Source: Streptomyces sp. NBC_00457 (GTDB lineage: Bacteria > Actinomycetota > Actinomycetes > Streptomycetales > Streptomycetaceae). From it: a DNA stretch of 64,000 nucleotides. The notes beneath the pieces are model-generated. The model worked only from the letters and a program-made list of their open reading frames with translations. It had not been told where the DNA came from and ran no database searches. Below, piece by piece: positions 7,625 to 15,363 of the stretch (position 1 is its first letter; each line of letters opens with the position of its first letter). The DNA is taken from NCBI RefSeq assembly GCF_036014015.1, contig NZ_CP107905.1, positions 8,618,001 through 8,682,000 on the forward strand, written 5' to 3'. A program made the position numbers and the translations under genes.

Positions 7625-9805
7625 ATGAGCACGGAAGCGAGGCACGCCTCCGTACCCCCACGCCCACCTCAGCAGCCCACGGTCCCCGCGGATTACGACC
7701 AGCCGGGGACCGGCGGCCAGTCATCCCCTGAGCAGCCGGTGAACGCTACGCCCGCCGAGACGCCGGCGAACGGCACGGCGGCGAGACCGGGACGGGATGG
7801 TGCCGGTCAGACGGTGACACGGGGTGCGGCGGAGATGCCGGTGCGGAGTAACGGTGGGGCGGCGACGCGGGGTGCGGCGGAGATGCCGGTGCGGAGTGAC
7901 AGTCGGACGGTGACGCGGGGGACAGGTCCGGTTGCGTCCTCGAGCGGCGCCCCGATGTCCGACGTGCCGTCGCAGGGCAGGGGCTCCCGGCCGGACGCCC
8001 CCGTCACACCGGCGCACGGCGCACCGCACGGACGCGGCGTATCGGCCCCCTCAGGCACCGAGCCCCATCTCACCGACCTGCGCGGCTCGTCCCCTCAGGA
8101 CACCGACCCCACCACTCCACCGCCCCCACCGAGGGCCTCCGCCCGCTTCCCGGACACCCCACCCCCCACCGCCCACCCGACAGGCCCGGAGCCCTCCGCA
8201 CCGCAACGGTCGGCACAGCAACCGCCGACTCCGCCACACCATCCGGCCGCACCGGCACCGAACGCCGAGAACTCGCACCGCCCGAGCGGACCTGCGGCGC
8301 CTACCGAGCCCGCGCACCGCCCGGGTGTACCCGCGGCGTCTGCCGAACTCCCGCACCGTCCGAGCGGATCTGCGCCGCCTGCCGAGCCCGCGCACCGGCC
8401 GGGCGTATCCGCGGCTTTCGGCGAGCCCGCGCACCGACCGGGTGTACCCGCGGCTCCCGCCCAGCCCCCGCGTCGTTCGGCCGCCCAACCCCCCGCGTCC
8501 GCTGAGGCGCTGGCGCGTCCCGTCGCGCAACCATTGCCTGCCGAGCCCCCGCAGCGCCCGGGTGCACCCGAGGTTCCCGCTGCGCAGCCGCGCCATTCGG
8601 CCGCCGCGCCCCCGGCCTCTGCCGAGCCCCCGCGGCGTCCCGTCGCGCAACCGCTGCCTCCTGAGGCCCCTCGGCACCCCGACGTACCCCCGGCGCCGGC
8701 CGAGAGCTTGCGGCGGTCGGTTGTGCAACCGCGGCCTCCCGAGGCCCCGCGGCGTCGCGACGTACCCCCGGCGCCCGCCGAGCCGCCGCGGCGTCCGGTG
8801 GCGCCTCCCATGCCTGCCGAGGCCGTCTCCGAGAGGACCACGCGTCTGCGGCCGGTGCCGGCGGGTCCGTCGTCCGCTGGGGAGTCCGGCCGGAGCGGTG
8901 TGCCGCCGCGGCCCGGCTCGCCGCCGGTGGCTGGGCGGGGCTTCTCGCCCGACCCGGCGTTCTCCTGGGGCGCGCCGGCGGCGCGGCCGTTCGTGTCGTT
9001 GGGGGAGCCGGAGGGATATGACGACCGGGCGCGGCCGCGTCCGCTGGGGGGCCGGGTGCGGAATCGTACCGTCGTGGCGACAGCCTGCCTCGTGCTCGGG
9101 CTCGGGCTGATCGGCGGTGCCGTGACCGGGAGTTGGCTCCTCACCGACGGAGGCGAAGGCGGTACGGGCGGCGCGTTCGCCGCGGCCGGAAGCCTGTGGC
9201 ACAGCGTGCCGGTCGATCAGCTGTTCCCGCCCAGCGTCGAAGGCCAGGGCGCCGGACCCGGCGGAGCCGACCGTACCTGGACCCGCGTCGCCGTCGCCCC
9301 GGACACCGGCTGCGCCGACGCCTTCGACCCGCTGCTGCGCAAGGCCCTCGCTCCGGTCGGCTGCCAGCGCCTGCTGCGCGCCACCTACACGGACGCGACC
9401 CAGAGCTACGTCACCACCGTCGGCCTGCTCTTCACCAAGGGCGACTCAGCCGCCATGGCCGCCCTGCGCACCCGGTTCAAGAACGAGAGCCTGGACAGCC
9501 GTACCGACCTGATGCCCCGCCCGTACGCCGCGAAGAACACCGTCGCCGCGGGGTTCGGCAGCGAGCAGCGCGCCTCGTGGACCGTCTCCGTCCTCACCGA
9601 CGCCCCGGTCGTCGTCTACGCCGTCTCCGGCTGGGCCGACGGCCGCACCGTCGACGAACCCGAGCCCGCCGCCAAAGCCATGGCATCCGGCGCCACCACG
9701 GCCGTCGCCCAGGCAGGCCTGGGCCAGGAGGCGCGCGGCCTCGCCGACCGCGTCGAACGGGCGCTGCGCAAGACCGTCGACTCGGCCACGGAGCAGCCGT
9801 CATGA
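7625..9805 (+). CDS. proline-rich repeat membrane protein, partner of mycosin-like protease
   Basis: A 726-residue protein. About 480 residues are disordered, Pro/Ala-rich and full of degenerate repeats, with units like PAEPAHRPGVPAA and two exact-looking 16-residue units built on TRGAAEMPVRS. One transmembrane helix lies at about 482-505 (CLVLGLGLIGGAVTGSWLL), followed by a 215-residue extracytoplasmic domain with two cysteines (TGCADAF, VGCQRLL) likely to be disulphide-linked. The start is the ATG at 7625 after a G-rich tract. Its stop overlaps the start of a subtilase gene (ATGA), so the two are probably made together. No enzyme domain is recognised; a wall-spanning adaptor or protease partner is a guess. 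Confidence 0.75.
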   Translation: MSTEARHASVPPRPPQQPTVPADYDQPGTGGQSSPEQPVNATPAETPANGTAARPGRDGAGQTVTRGAAEMPVRSNGGAATRGAAEMPVRSDSRTVTRGTGPVASSSGAPMSDVPSQGRGSRPDAPVTPAHGAPHGRGVSAPSGTEPHLTDLRGSSPQDTDPTTPPPPPRASARFPDTPPPTAHPTGPEPSAPQRSAQQPPTPPHHPAAPAPNAENSHRPSGPAAPTEPAHRPGVPAASAELPHRPSGSAPPAEPAHRPGVSAAFGEPAHRPGVPAAPAQPPRRSAAQPPASAEALARPVAQPLPAEPPQRPGAPEVPAAQPRHSAAAPPASAEPPRRPVAQPLPPEAPRHPDVPPAPAESLRRSVVQPRPPEAPRRRDVPPAPAEPPRRPVAPPMPAEAVSERTTRLRPVPAGPSSAGESGRSGVPPRPGSPPVAGRGFSPDPAFSWGAPAARPFVSLGEPEGYDDRARPRPLGGRVRNRTVVATACLVLGLGLIGGAVTGSWLLTDGGEGGTGGAFAAAGSLWHSVPVDQLFPPSVEGQGAGPGGADRTWTRVAVAPDTGCADAFDPLLRKALAPVGCQRLLRATYTDATQSYVTTVGLLFTKGDSAAMAALRTRFKNESLDSRTDLMPRPYAAKNTVAAGFGSEQRASWTVSVLTDAPVVVYAVSGWADGRTVDEPEPAAKAMASGATTAVAQAGLGQEARGLADRVERALRKTVDSATEQPS

Positions 9806-10968
9806 CCGCAACCCGCCGCGCCGGCGTCGTCAGCGTCCTGCTCGCCGCCTCCGTCGCCCTCGTGCCGCCCACCGCCGCCCACGCCGACGGCATACGCGCC
9901 CAGCAGTGGGCCCTGGAGGCCATGCACACCGACGAGGCCTGGCAGACCACCAAGGGCGCGGGTGTCACCGTCGCCGTCCTGGACACCGGCGTCGAGTCCG
10001 ACCACCCCGACCTCGCCGGCAACGTCCTCGAAGGCAAGGACATGATCGGCTTCGGCGCCGACCGGGGCGACCGCGCCTGGGCCCGCCACGGCACCGCCAT
10101 GGCCGGCATCATCGCCGGTCACGGCCATGGCGCGGGCAACGGCGACGGCGTCATGGGCATCGCCCCCGAAGCCAAGATCCTCCCCGTCCGCGTGATCCTC
10201 GAAGACGGCGACTCCGCCCGCGCCAAGGCCCGCAACACCCGCGGCAACGCCCTCGCCGAAGGCATCCGCTGGGCCGCCGACCACGGCGCCGACGTCATCA
10301 ACCTCTCCCTCGGCGACGACTCCAAGTCCGCCCACCCCGAACCCGCCGAGGACGAAGCCGTCCAGTACGCCCTCAAGAAGGGGTCCGTCGTCGTCGCCTC
10401 CGCCGGCAACGGCGGCGACAAGGGCGACCACATCTCCTACCCGGCCGCTTACCCGGGCGTGATCGCCGCGACCGCCGTCGACCGCTACGGCACCCGCGCC
10501 GCCTTCTCCACCCGCCGCTGGTACGCCACGGTCAGCGCCCCCGGCGTCGACATCGTCATCGCCGACCCCGACCGCAAGTACTACGAGGGATGGGGTACGA
10601 GTGCCGCCGCGGCCTTCGTCTCCGGCGCCGTCGCCCTCGTCAAGGCGGCCCACCCGGGACTGACCCCGGCCCAGATCAAGAAGCTCCTGGAAGACACCGC
10701 CCGCAACGCCCCGGCGAACGGCCGCGACGACTCCCGCGGCTACGGCCTCGTCGACCCGGCCGCCGCGATCAAGGCCGCCGACCGCCTCGAACCGAAGCGT
10801 CTGCGCGCGGCGGCCTACGAGGACAAGTACTTCGGCTCGGGGCCCGACGCCGCCGAGGCCGAGGACACGACGTCGAGTTGGGCCGCCCCGCTGGCGGGCA
10901 GCTTCGGCGGGGTGCTGCTGGTCGTCGCGGTGGTGGTGTGGCGCGGGCGGCGAGCGCTCCGCGGGTAG
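9802..10968 (+). CDS. mycosin-like membrane-anchored subtilisin family serine protease (S8)
   Basis: A 388-residue S8 protease with a signal peptide (residues about 1-28, ending AHADG). The triad is in AVLDTGV (Asp), HGTAMAGIIAG (His) and GTSAAAAF (Ser), and a C-terminal helix (GVLLVVAVVVW) before RGRRALRG anchors it in the membrane. That plan matches mycosins, the proteases of type VII secretion. No esx or ecc genes are in this window, so it is either an orphan mycosin or serves another export route. It is translationally coupled to the proline-rich membrane protein just upstream, which is an obvious candidate substrate or partner. Confidence 0.88.
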   Translation: MTATRRAGVVSVLLAASVALVPPTAAHADGIRAQQWALEAMHTDEAWQTTKGAGVTVAVLDTGVESDHPDLAGNVLEGKDMIGFGADRGDRAWARHGTAMAGIIAGHGHGAGNGDGVMGIAPEAKILPVRVILEDGDSARAKARNTRGNALAEGIRWAADHGADVINLSLGDDSKSAHPEPAEDEAVQYALKKGSVVVASAGNGGDKGDHISYPAAYPGVIAATAVDRYGTRAAFSTRRWYATVSAPGVDIVIADPDRKYYEGWGTSAAAAFVSGAVALVKAAHPGLTPAQIKKLLEDTARNAPANGRDDSRGYGLVDPAAAIKAADRLEPKRLRAAAYEDKYFGSGPDAAEAEDTTSSWAAPLAGSFGGVLLVVAVVVWRGRRALRG

Positions 10969-11000
10969 TGCCGCGATGTGCCGTCTTTTGTCTGCCGCGC

Positions 11001-11044
11001 CGTCGTGGCTGGTCGCGCAGTTCCCCGCGCCCCTTCGGGGCGCT
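11001..11044. repeat. dispersed 3'-end repeat, family B, copy 1
   Basis: CGTCGTGGCTGGTCGCGCAG followed by TTCCCCGCGCCCC and a GCGCCCC/GGGGCGC hairpin is a reverse-oriented copy of the element found at nine other places in this window. It sits between the convergent 3' ends of the protease and serine-hydrolase genes. Confidence 0.75.
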
Positions 11045-11071
11045 GCCGAACCGCAGGCGACTTCGCCCCGC

Positions 11072-12073
11072 TCAGGAAACCGAGGCCGAAGCCGACGCGG
11101 TCGGCTTCTTCTCGCTGACCACCGGGATCGCGGCCCTTGCCGCCGCCTCGACCAGTGAAATCCCCTTCGCCTGTGTCGAGTTGCCGTCGGACAGCACCGC
11201 CACCAGGCACCCGTGGCCGTCGACGGTGATCCGCCCGATGCTGTTGATGTCCCACAGTCCGGTTGCGGTGCGCGGCAGCCAGCCGTTCTTCAGCGCCCAG
11301 GCCGAGCCGTCGGCCGCCGCCGACACACCCCACTGCTGCCCGGCGGCTATCCGCGCCATCAGCCCCTGGACGTACGACCGCGAGGCCTCGGTCAGTTCCG
11401 AGTTCTTCTCCCCGAACACCTGCTGGAGCAGCACGAGTTGATCTGTTGCCGTGGTCTGCGTCAGCCCCCACAGCATGTCGTCGCCGCCCTCGGTGTCGGT
11501 GAGCCCGAGACGCTCGTTCGCGGCGTCGAGCCCGGCCGCCTTCCCGATGGTGCGCCACAGGGCCGACGCGGAGGTGTTGTCGCTGTGCTCGATCATCGCC
11601 GTGGCGTACGACTTCTCCGCAGCGGTCAGCTCGCGTCCCGCGTCCTGCGCCTGGAGCAGCAGCGCCGCCAGGATGTCCACCTTGACGATGCTCGCGGTGT
11701 CGAAGAGACCGTCCCCGTACGAGGCGCTTGCGCCGGACGCCAGGTCCAGCACTGCCACCGACACCTCGGCACCGTCCTCGACGGTCACCGACTCCATCGC
11801 CTCGGCCAGCAGCTCGTCGTGGTCCACCACCGGCTGCGCCACCGCTTCCACTGATGCCATCGGTGCCTCCCCGCTCGCCGAGGCCGACGGCGACGCGGAG
11901 ACCGACGGCGATCCGGAGACCGACGATACGGCCCCCGCACCGGAGTGCGCCTGCGCCTTCACGTACACGGTCCCCCCTGCCGTACCGCCCACGACGGCGA
12001 CCGCGGCGAGGGCGGCGTACACCAGCGTGCGGCGGCGGGACGGAGCACGGTGGGCGGTGCTGGAAGACTCCAT
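11072..12073 (-). CDS. class A beta-lactamase-fold serine hydrolase, exported
   Basis: A 333-residue protein with a membrane anchor or signal (about residues 17-36, VYAALAAVAVVGGTAGGTVYV) and a Ser-rich linker. The penicillin-binding fold follows: SIVK gives the Ser-x-x-Lys motif, SDN appears in HSDNTSA, and the third motif is KNG rather than the usual KTG. These are class A beta-lactamase-type motifs, but a glutamate of the omega-loop type is not obvious. It may be a beta-lactamase-related hydrolase or a cell-wall enzyme rather than a resistance determinant. It is transcribed alone from a promoter region facing the SseB-like gene. Confidence 0.82.
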   Translation of the reverse strand: MESSSTAHRAPSRRRTLVYAALAAVAVVGGTAGGTVYVKAQAHSGAGAVSSVSGSPSVSASPSASASGEAPMASVEAVAQPVVDHDELLAEAMESVTVEDGAEVSVAVLDLASGASASYGDGLFDTASIVKVDILAALLLQAQDAGRELTAAEKSYATAMIEHSDNTSASALWRTIGKAAGLDAANERLGLTDTEGGDDMLWGLTQTTATDQLVLLQQVFGEKNSELTEASRSYVQGLMARIAAGQQWGVSAAADGSAWALKNGWLPRTATGLWDINSIGRITVDGHGCLVAVLSDGNSTQAKGISLVEAAARAAIPVVSEKKPTASASASVS

Positions 12074-12208
12074 GGCCGCGATGGTCGGGCAGCCGGCTGT
12101 GCTCTCTGTTAGACGGATGTTAGATGTCTGTCAGGGATGTCTGAGAAAACGCTGAAGGCGTCACGGCCGGGTTTCCGGGGCCGCACAACCGCAGCAGCAT
12201 CCCCCCGA

Positions 12209-12214
12209 TAGGGT
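12209..12214 (+). promoter_or_regulatory. -10 element deciding a leaderless start
   Basis: TAGGGT ends nine bases before the GTG at 12223 and only three before the alternative GTG at 12217. A transcript starting about seven bases after the element would begin at 12221-12223, which favours the downstream GTG as a leaderless start. No Shine-Dalgarno sequence is present. Confidence 0.5.
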
Positions 12215-12222
12215 CGGTGACC

Positions 12223-12957
12223 GTGGCGAACAAGAACATTCCCGACTCCGGCTTCTCCGACGACGATGGCTCAGCCGACCCCCGGCTGAGCGTGGCGCTC
12301 GCTGCCTGGGCCGAGGACCGCACCGCCGTGGAGCCGGTGCTCGAGGCCCTGAAGGGCGCCCGGCTCCTCGTCCCCGTGGTGGCCGTCCTCGGCGAGGTCG
12401 AGGAGGACGAGAACGGGCTGCGCCGCGAGAAGACCAGCGACATGGCCGTACCGACCCTGAAGGCCGGCACCCGCACGGCCCTGCCCGCCTTCACGTCCAC
12501 CGACTCGCTGGCCCGCTGGGACCCCGAGGCCCGCCCCGTCGCAGTACCGCTGCACCAGGCGCTGCAGGCCGCGGCGCACGAGAAGGCGGACACGATCGTG
12601 CTGGACCTGGCCGGACCCGTGCCGTACGAGCTGACGCGGCCCGCGCTGCTGGCGCTGGCCGAGGGCCGTACGACCACCGATCCGCTCGCCGACCCCGCCG
12701 TCACCGGAGCCGTACGCGCCGCCGTGGCCGCCGAGCCCGCCGTACTCCGTGCCTACCTCGGCCCCGGCCAGGCCGACGGCACGCTCGCCCTCGTCCTGGA
12801 CCCCGACGCCACCCCGGGCCCGGCCGCCCGCACCCTGGCCGAACGTCTGGCCGCCGACGAAACCCTGCGGGCCCGCCTGGTGCAAGGCCTAGACCTGGCG
12901 CTACTGCCGCCCGGTGCGACACCACCGGGCGAGCCCTTGTACGTGCGCCCCGAATAG
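12223..12957 (+). CDS. SseB family protein
   Basis: A 244-residue protein of the SseB/enhanced-serine-sensitivity family. Recognisable features are the N-terminal ARLLVPVVAV segment, the acidic EEDENGLRREKTSDMAVP region, TRTALPAFTSTDSLARW and the YELTRPALLALAEGR helix. Function in actinobacteria is not established. I choose GTG 12223 because the -10 element is too close to GTG 12217. The gene sits upstream of, and convergent with, DUF1844 and infC, as I recall for other Streptomyces. The reading frame ends just before a family B repeat. Confidence 0.78.
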   Translation: MANKNIPDSGFSDDDGSADPRLSVALAAWAEDRTAVEPVLEALKGARLLVPVVAVLGEVEEDENGLRREKTSDMAVPTLKAGTRTALPAFTSTDSLARWDPEARPVAVPLHQALQAAAHEKADTIVLDLAGPVPYELTRPALLALAEGRTTTDPLADPAVTGAVRAAVAAEPAVLRAYLGPGQADGTLALVLDPDATPGPAARTLAERLAADETLRARLVQGLDLALLPPGATPPGEPLYVRPE

Positions 12958-13003
12958 TGCGCCCCGAAGGGGCGCGGGGAACTGCGCGCCCAGCCACAAC
13001 GGC
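12958..13003. repeat. dispersed 3'-end repeat, family B, copy 2
   Basis: GCGCCCCGAAGGGGCGC hairpin followed by GGGGAACTGCGCG and CCAGCCACAACGG. It lies between the convergent ends of the SseB-like and DUF1844 genes and probably serves both as a terminator-like structure. Confidence 0.75.
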
Positions 13004-13027
13004 GCGGCAGACGACCGACGACCCATC

Positions 13028-13384
13028 TCAGCCGTAGATGGGCCCCGTGTACTTCTCGCCCGGCCCCTGCCCCGGCTCGTCCGGGACGATCGACGCCTCA
13101 CGGAACGCCAGCTGGAGGGACTTCAGCCCGTCGCGCAGCGGAGCCGCGTGGAAGGAGCTGATCTCGGTCGCGCTCGCGTCGAGGAGACCGGCGAGGGCGG
13201 ACACCAGCTTGCGGGCCTCGTCCAGGTCCTTGTGCTTCTCACCCTCCTCGGTCAGACCGAGCTTCACCGCGGCGGCGCTCATCAGGTTCACGGCGACCGT
13301 CACGATCACCTCGACCGCCGGGACCTCGGCGATGTCACGGGTCATGGCGTCGAAGTCGGGCGTCTCAGGAGGGGTGTCACTCAT
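13028..13384 (-). CDS. DUF1844 domain protein
   Basis: A 118-residue small protein matching DUF1844: a conserved hydrophobic helix (VEVIVTVAVNLMSAAAVKLGL), a charged KHKDLDEARKLV stretch and a helical C-terminal half. The start is the second ATG of the frame, at 13384. TATCGT on the minus strand ends eight bases upstream, so the mRNA is probably leaderless. It is divergent from infC, an arrangement I recall as conserved in the genus. The biochemical role is unknown, and a link to translation initiation rests on location only. Confidence 0.82.
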   Translation of the reverse strand: MSDTPPETPDFDAMTRDIAEVPAVEVIVTVAVNLMSAAAVKLGLTEEGEKHKDLDEARKLVSALAGLLDASATEISSFHAAPLRDGLKSLQLAFREASIVPDEPGQGPGEKYTGPIYG

Positions 13385-13391
13385 GCCGGAC

Positions 13392-13397
13392 ACGATA
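13392..13397 (-). promoter_or_regulatory. -10 element for DUF1844 gene (leaderless)
   Basis: Read on the minus strand, TATCGT is followed by seven bases and the ATG at 13384. The spacing fits transcription starting at the start codon, and no ribosome binding site is present. Confidence 0.45.
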
Positions 13398-13415
13398 GGC
13401 CCCGGTGCACGCCGG

Positions 13416-13445
13416 TTCGCACCACCCCCGGGATGCTGCTAACCT
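13416..13445 (+). promoter_or_regulatory. candidate infC operon promoter
   Basis: TTCGCA (13416-13421), an 18-bp spacer and TAACCT (13440-13445) form a plausible sigma-70-type promoter. Transcription would start near 13452, leaving a leader of about 300 nt before infC. Confidence 0.4.
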
Positions 13446-13451
13446 TGTGTA

Positions 13452-13750
13452 ACGACCGGTCGGACGCGCATGCCTCACGGCACCGGGCCCGACCTACAAG
13501 TGGAGGCTTTCGAACTCCCACCTGACCGCCCCCCGGGCGGCGGGTCACCGGTCAGGCGGTCCCGTCCAGCGACGGGTATCCGCCCGAAAGTGCGCCCCGC
13601 GATCCTTGCGGCGGTCGCTCCGGTAGTTCGAGGAGCCCCGCCTGTGATCGTCCGGGGCATTTTTTGTGCTTCGGCGCGGTTAGGTCTATCGAAAAGAGAC
13701 GTTACGCGGCTGTCCTCCAGACAGTCGTGTGGTGCTACCGAGGAGGATCC
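13452..13750 (+). promoter_or_regulatory. structured 5' leader of the infC-rpmI-rplT operon
   Basis: This roughly 300-nt gene-free stretch contains successive hairpins: GTGGAG/CTCCCAC near 13499-13520, the strong CCTGACCG (13521-13528) / CGGTCAGG (13549-13556), and GGCGG-CCGTC / GACGG-CCGCC around 13555-13583. A terminator with a U-tract follows at 13635-13665. Leader-mediated control of infC-rpmI-rplT is known in Firmicutes (L20 autoregulation) and proteobacteria. I do not recognise this as a named Rfam family. The gene start itself has AGGAGG at 13741-13746. Confidence 0.55.
13635..13666 (+). terminator. intrinsic terminator / attenuator ahead of infC
   Basis: GCCCCG (13635-13640) pairs with CGGGGC (13653-13658), immediately followed by ATTTTTTG. 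A six-T run is striking in DNA of this GC content and makes this one of the few classical rho-independent terminators in the window. It lies 85 bp before the infC start, inside the leader rather than after a gene. Confidence 0.65.
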
Positions 13751-14407
13751 ATCAGCGCCGAGCCCCGCATCAACGACCGGATTCGCGTTCCCGAGGTGCG
13801 ACTTGTCGGTCCCAGTGGCGAGCAGGTGGGCATCGTCCCCCTGGCCAAGGCACTGGAGCTTGCGCAGGAGTACGACCTGGACCTGGTCGAGGTCGCGGCG
13901 AACGCCCGTCCGCCCGTGTGCAAGCTCATGGACTACGGGAAGTTCAAGTACGAGTCGGCCATGAAGGCCCGTGAGGCGCGCAAGAACCAGGCGCACACGG
14001 TCATCAAGGAGATGAAGCTCCGGCCGAAGATCGACCCGCACGACTATGACACCAAGAAGGGTCACGTCGTCCGGTTCCTCAAGCAGGGCGACAAGGTCAA
14101 GATCACGATCATGTTCCGTGGTCGCGAGCAGTCCCGGCCCGAACTGGGCTACCGACTGCTGCAGCGTCTCGCGGAGGACGTCCAGGACCTCGGTTTCGTG
14201 GAGTCGAACCCGAAGCAGGACGGCCGAAACATGATCATGGTTCTCGGTCCGCACAAGAAGAAGACCGAGGCGATGGCCGAGGCTCGCCAGGCGCAGGAAG
14301 CCCGCAAGGCTGAAGCGAAGGCCAACCCCGGCAAGTCGCAGAACGCCGCGGAGTCTGAGAGCGACGAGGTTGCCGAGGCACCTGCCGAGGCTTCCGCCGA
14401 CGCGTGA
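13751..14407 (+). CDS. infC: translation initiation factor IF-3 (ATC start codon)
   Basis: A 218-residue IF-3 that binds the 30S subunit and discriminates start codons. Signature segments are [36 protein letters not shown] and the C-terminal [17 protein letters not shown] with MIMVLGPHK; an extended Ala/Glu-rich tail follows residue 180, usual for the genus. The start is assigned to ATC at 13751, four bases after a perfect AGGAGG and directly before SAEPRIND. Rare non-canonical starts are the hallmark of infC autoregulation, since IF-3 rejects them. A longer GTG start upstream is possible but lacks such a ribosome binding site. rpmI and rplT follow. Confidence 0.93.
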   Translation: MSAEPRINDRIRVPEVRLVGPSGEQVGIVPLAKALELAQEYDLDLVEVAANARPPVCKLMDYGKFKYESAMKAREARKNQAHTVIKEMKLRPKIDPHDYDTKKGHVVRFLKQGDKVKITIMFRGREQSRPELGYRLLQRLAEDVQDLGFVESNPKQDGRNMIMVLGPHKKKTEAMAEARQAQEARKAEAKANPGKSQNAAESESDEVAEAPAEASADA

Positions 14408-14517
14408 TCCCGGGGGACGTGAGTCCCCAGGCCATAACCGATACAAGAGCGACGCTCCACCGTGCCCGGTTTCACGACCGGGCATCGGAGCGCCACTGAC
14501 GAGGAGAGAACGGCGCT
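14408..14517 (+). promoter_or_regulatory. structured infC-rpmI spacer
   Basis: The 110-bp spacer has one simple hairpin, GGGGAC (14413-14418) / GTCCCC (14423-14428), and a two-stem structure: CGCTCC (14453-14458) with GGAGCG (14487-14492) enclosing GCCCGG (14464-14469) / CCGGGC (14478-14483). The nested stem ends just upstream of GAGGAG before rpmI. It may be an RNA-processing or ribosomal-protein binding structure. Confidence 0.45.
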
Positions 14518-14712
14518 ATGCCGAAGAACAAGTCGCACAGCGGTGCCAGCAAGCGCTTCAAGGTCACCGGCTCCGGCAAGGTGCTCCGTGAGCGCGCCGG
14601 CAAGCGCCACCTGCTCGAGCACAAGTCGTCCCGACTGACGCGTCGCCTCACCGGCAACGCCGAGATGGCCCCGGGCGACGCCAAGAAGATCAAGAAGCTT
14701 CTCGGCAAGTGA
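14518..14712 (+). CDS. rpmI: 50S ribosomal protein L35
   Basis: A 64-residue, very basic protein matching bL35 in length and sequence: [20 protein letters not shown] at the start, the [16 protein letters not shown] core and a lysine-rich KKIKKLLGK end. It is a component of the large ribosomal subunit. The start is ATG 14518 after GAGGAGAGAACGGCGCT. It is the middle gene of the conserved infC-rpmI-rplT operon, with 110 bp on each side carrying RNA hairpins, consistent with post-transcriptional control of the ribosomal genes. Confidence 0.97.
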   Translation: MPKNKSHSGASKRFKVTGSGKVLRERAGKRHLLEHKSSRLTRRLTGNAEMAPGDAKKIKKLLGK

Positions 14713-14822
14713 CGTACGGGCGCCTGATCTTCGGATCGCCGAGCGCCGTACGCCAGGACCGGGACCCCATCGATTCCGGGCCGTGTGAGTCCAACCACGG
14801 CCCCGCTACAAGGAGTTAAAAA
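14713..14822 (+). promoter_or_regulatory. structured rpmI-rplT spacer
   Basis: A long hairpin starts one base after the rpmI stop: CGTACGG-GCGC (about 14713-14723) pairs with GCGC-CGTACG (14743-14752), with an inner GATC/GATC loop. Further GC-rich pairing occurs before the AAGGAG ribosome binding site of rplT. The spacer is long for a ribosomal-protein operon. Confidence 0.4.
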
Positions 14823-15206
14823 GTGGCACGCGTCAAGCGGGCAGTCAACGCCCACAAGAAGCGCCGGGCGATCCTCGAGCAGGCCTCCGGCTACCGCGGT
14901 CAGCGCTCGCGCCTGTACCGCAAGGCCAAGGAGCAGGTCACCCACTCGCTGGTCTACAACTACAACGACCGCAAGAAGCGCAAGGGTGACTTCCGCCAGC
15001 TGTGGATCCAGCGCATCAACGCCGCTGCCCGCGCCAACGGCATCACGTACAACCGCTTCATCCAGGGCCTGAAGGCCGCCAACGTCGAGGTCGACCGCAA
15101 GATCCTCGCCGAGCTGGCCGTCAACGACGCGCACGCGTTCGCCGCGCTCGTCGAGGTCGCGCAGAAGGCGCTGCCGGCGGACGTCAACGCGCCGAAGGCC
15201 GCGTGA
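14823..15206 (+). CDS. rplT: 50S ribosomal protein L20
   Basis: A 127-residue bL20 of standard length, with [15 protein letters not shown], the [16 protein letters not shown] helix, RRLWIQ-type residues as [14 protein letters not shown] and the C-terminal [17 protein letters not shown]20 binds 23S rRNA early in assembly and is an operon autoregulator in several bacteria. The start is GTG 14823 after AAGGAGTTAAAAA. A hairpin terminator follows at 15241. Nothing unusual is seen in the protein. Confidence 0.97.
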   Translation: MARVKRAVNAHKKRRAILEQASGYRGQRSRLYRKAKEQVTHSLVYNYNDRKKRKGDFRQLWIQRINAAARANGITYNRFIQGLKAANVEVDRKILAELAVNDAHAFAALVEVAQKALPADVNAPKAA

Positions 15207-15240
15207 CGCTGGCGCTGAGCCTAGGCCGACGTGACTGAAC

Positions 15241-15270
15241 GGACCCGTGGGTTTCGCCTGCGGGTCCGTT
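15241..15270 (+). terminator. rplT terminator
   Basis: GGACCCG (15241-15247) and CGGGTCC (15261-15267) form a stem with GTT following. It lies 34 bp after the rplT stop and before the methyltransferase gene. Confidence 0.65.
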
Positions 15271-15363
15271 GCTGTGTGAGCACCGGTTGGTTCGGCACCG
15301 CCGAAAGCCGCCGTCGTGGTTGATCGCCGTTGCGGCGGAAGATAGTTGCTGAAGGTGAGTCGA

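Noticed and set aside
7932-9202. Arg-rich frames on both strands over the proline-rich gene
   Set aside because: Frame-shifted versions of the Pro/Ala repeats; no coherent start signals or domains.
10815-11558. A 247-residue minus frame upstream-overlapping the serine hydrolase
   Set aside because: Runs antisense through the protease C-terminus and in a wrong frame over the hydrolase; no motif content.
13664-13750. A longer infC frame starting at 13664 or at a GTG near 13730
   Set aside because: It crosses the attenuator region, lacks a ribosome binding site at the right distance and adds residues outside the IF-3 family; ATC 13751 has AGGAGG.
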